Under the pieces are notes generated by a model. That model saw only the letters and a list, made by a program, of their open reading frames with translations. It was not told the origin of the DNA and made no database searches. This document shows positions 16,412-17,102 of a stretch of 17,102 nt of DNA, piece after piece (within the stretch, counting starts at the first letter, position 1; the number at the start of each line of letters is the position of its first letter). Origin of the DNA: JBIOHJ01 sp044448905 (GTDB taxonomy: Bacteria; Bacteroidota; Bacteroidia; AKYH767-A; OLB10); assembly GCA_044448905.1 (NCBI GenBank), contig JBIOHJ010000070.1:1-17102 (forward strand), in the 5' to 3' direction. The translations under genes and the position numbers were made by a program.

Positions 16412-17065
16412 TTAATATGGGCTGTAATTTTTACGGAAGTCCCATTCATCACAACCAACTACAGTTGAATATTTACCGCAAAGCATTCCGGTCGGAAGCG
16501 GATTACCATTACCACCTGCACATCCCAAAGTCATCTGGCTGCACCGGCTGCCCGGGCAGGTTTGAGTAGGTGTGGCGCAATTGACGGTTCCCGGACAACG
16601 GCTCGGACATGTTGGTGTTGGTGTTGTTCCGCAGCCCATGGGAGTTTGGGCAGCATTATCCCCAGCTCCTGCGAGCATATCACCATCTAAATAATGCTTA
16701 GTTTTGCTTAACTCATATCCACAACCACCATATGTGAGTTCAATCTCTTCAACTTTTCCATCCACAACACGTGTAGCCTTCAACCAAATATTCCTACCTC
16801 CTAAACCATTTTCAGGCACGATTGGTAAATGATGTTCTACAAATTCTATATCGAATTCTACATAACTATTTAATTCAGGTGAAAGATAAACCCGTATCCT
16901 GTTTTCGTTTGATTTCTCATTTTTATCATCAAGATAACTATATGCCGGTCCAACATAACCTCGAAGGAAAATTCTCTTATTGTCAATATCGCTTTTTGTA
17001 GCAACTTTAGAAATAAACTCGGAAGCCATTTCTTTTAACTTTGCTTGTTTTTCAGCTATTGTCAT
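16412..17065 (-). CDS. Predicted lanthipeptide precursor with long leader and Cys/Thr/Pro-rich core
   Basis: A 217-residue peptide in two unlike halves. Residues 1-130 are hydrophilic with mixed helix and strand character (MTIAEKQAKLKEMASEFISK, then a strand-rich part containing VEFDIEFVEHHLPIVPENG and GGRNIWLKATRV). I do not recognise this part; it does not look like a nitrile-hydratase-type leader. A GDMLAGAGDN segment (128-137) resembles a Gly-Gly/Gly-Ala cleavage region. Residues 141-217 hold nine of the ten cysteines and many Thr/Ser. Between 150 and 182 each Cys has Thr or Ser two or three residues before it. The terminal stretch GCDEWDFRKNYSPY is polar and aromatic. It is the first gene of the kinase-lyase-LanC set, the usual precursor place. 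The right window edge is 37 bases upstream of the ATG, so the promoter is not visible. The alternative is a Cys-rich structural or metal-binding protein unrelated to the enzymes; ring spacing and position argue against that. Confidence 0.75.
   Translation of the reverse strand: MTIAEKQAKLKEMASEFISKVATKSDIDNKRIFLRGYVGPAYSYLDDKNEKSNENRIRVYLSPELNSYVEFDIEFVEHHLPIVPENGLGGRNIWLKATRVVDGKVEEIELTYGGCGYELSKTKHYLDGDMLAGAGDNAAQTPMGCGTTPTPTCPSRCPGTVNCATPTQTCPGSRCSQMTLGCAGGNGNPLPTGMLCGKYSTVVGCDEWDFRKNYSPY
16520..16618 (-). other. Predicted lanthionine ring region of the core peptide
   Basis: Codes for residues 150-182 of the precursor. In order: TPTC, SRC, TVNC, TQTC, SRC, TLGC, separated by P, PG, ATP, PG and SQM. 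The spacing reads TxxC-SxC-TxxC twice, an internal duplication. If Ser and Thr are dehydrated, the pattern allows up to six small lanthionine or methyllanthionine rings. The ring pairing is inferred from spacing only. Confidence 0.6.
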
Positions 17066-17102
17066 AAATTTAAGTTTTAAAAGTTTAGATTTAGGTTGAT
17101 AG

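Overview
The window looks like a chromosomal stretch from a member of the Bacteroidota. It is AT-rich, it carries type IX secretion (T9SS) C-terminal sorting domains, a propeller/Y_Y_Y hybrid histidine kinase and a BNR/sortilin-like surface protein, and most starts lack a strong Shine-Dalgarno sequence. I cannot name the genus.

Layout, left to right. Positions 2-1894 (+) hold acetyl-CoA synthetase (acs), missing only its extreme N-terminus. It converges on a large secreted Asp-box (BNR) propeller protein at 2003-5296 (-). After a 227-base divergent gap comes a secreted protein with sensor-type propeller repeats and a T9SS sorting domain, 5524-8196 (+). It converges on a small membrane-anchored or secreted protein with a T9SS-type tail, 8282-9040 (-). 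A divergent promoter region of about 240 bases separates that gene from a 1226-residue hybrid sensor kinase, 9280-12960 (+), which ends in a receiver domain and has no DNA-binding output.

The right third (12963-17065, all on -) is the most interesting part. Read in its own direction it encodes a 217-residue Cys/Thr/Pro-rich peptide with a long leader, an aminoglycoside-phosphotransferase (APH)-fold kinase, a HopA1-type lyase and a LanC cyclase. The three enzyme genes overlap one another (4 bases, then up to 23 bases). APH plus HopA1 pairs act as split Ser/Thr dehydratases in class V lanthipeptide and thioamitide pathways, and LanC closes thioether rings. The peptide carries six cysteines, each preceded at a fixed short distance by Thr or Ser (TxxC, SxC, TxxC, TxxC, SxC, TxxC), which is what a lanthionine precursor should look like. 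I infer a lanthipeptide pathway in Bacteroidota with kinase, lyase and cyclase as separate proteins and an unusually long, possibly folded leader. No exporter, leader protease or immunity gene is in view. They could lie beyond the right edge, which cuts only 37 bases upstream of the precursor start.

No tRNA, rRNA, CRISPR array or insertion sequence was seen. No stretch over 300 bases lacks a gene.
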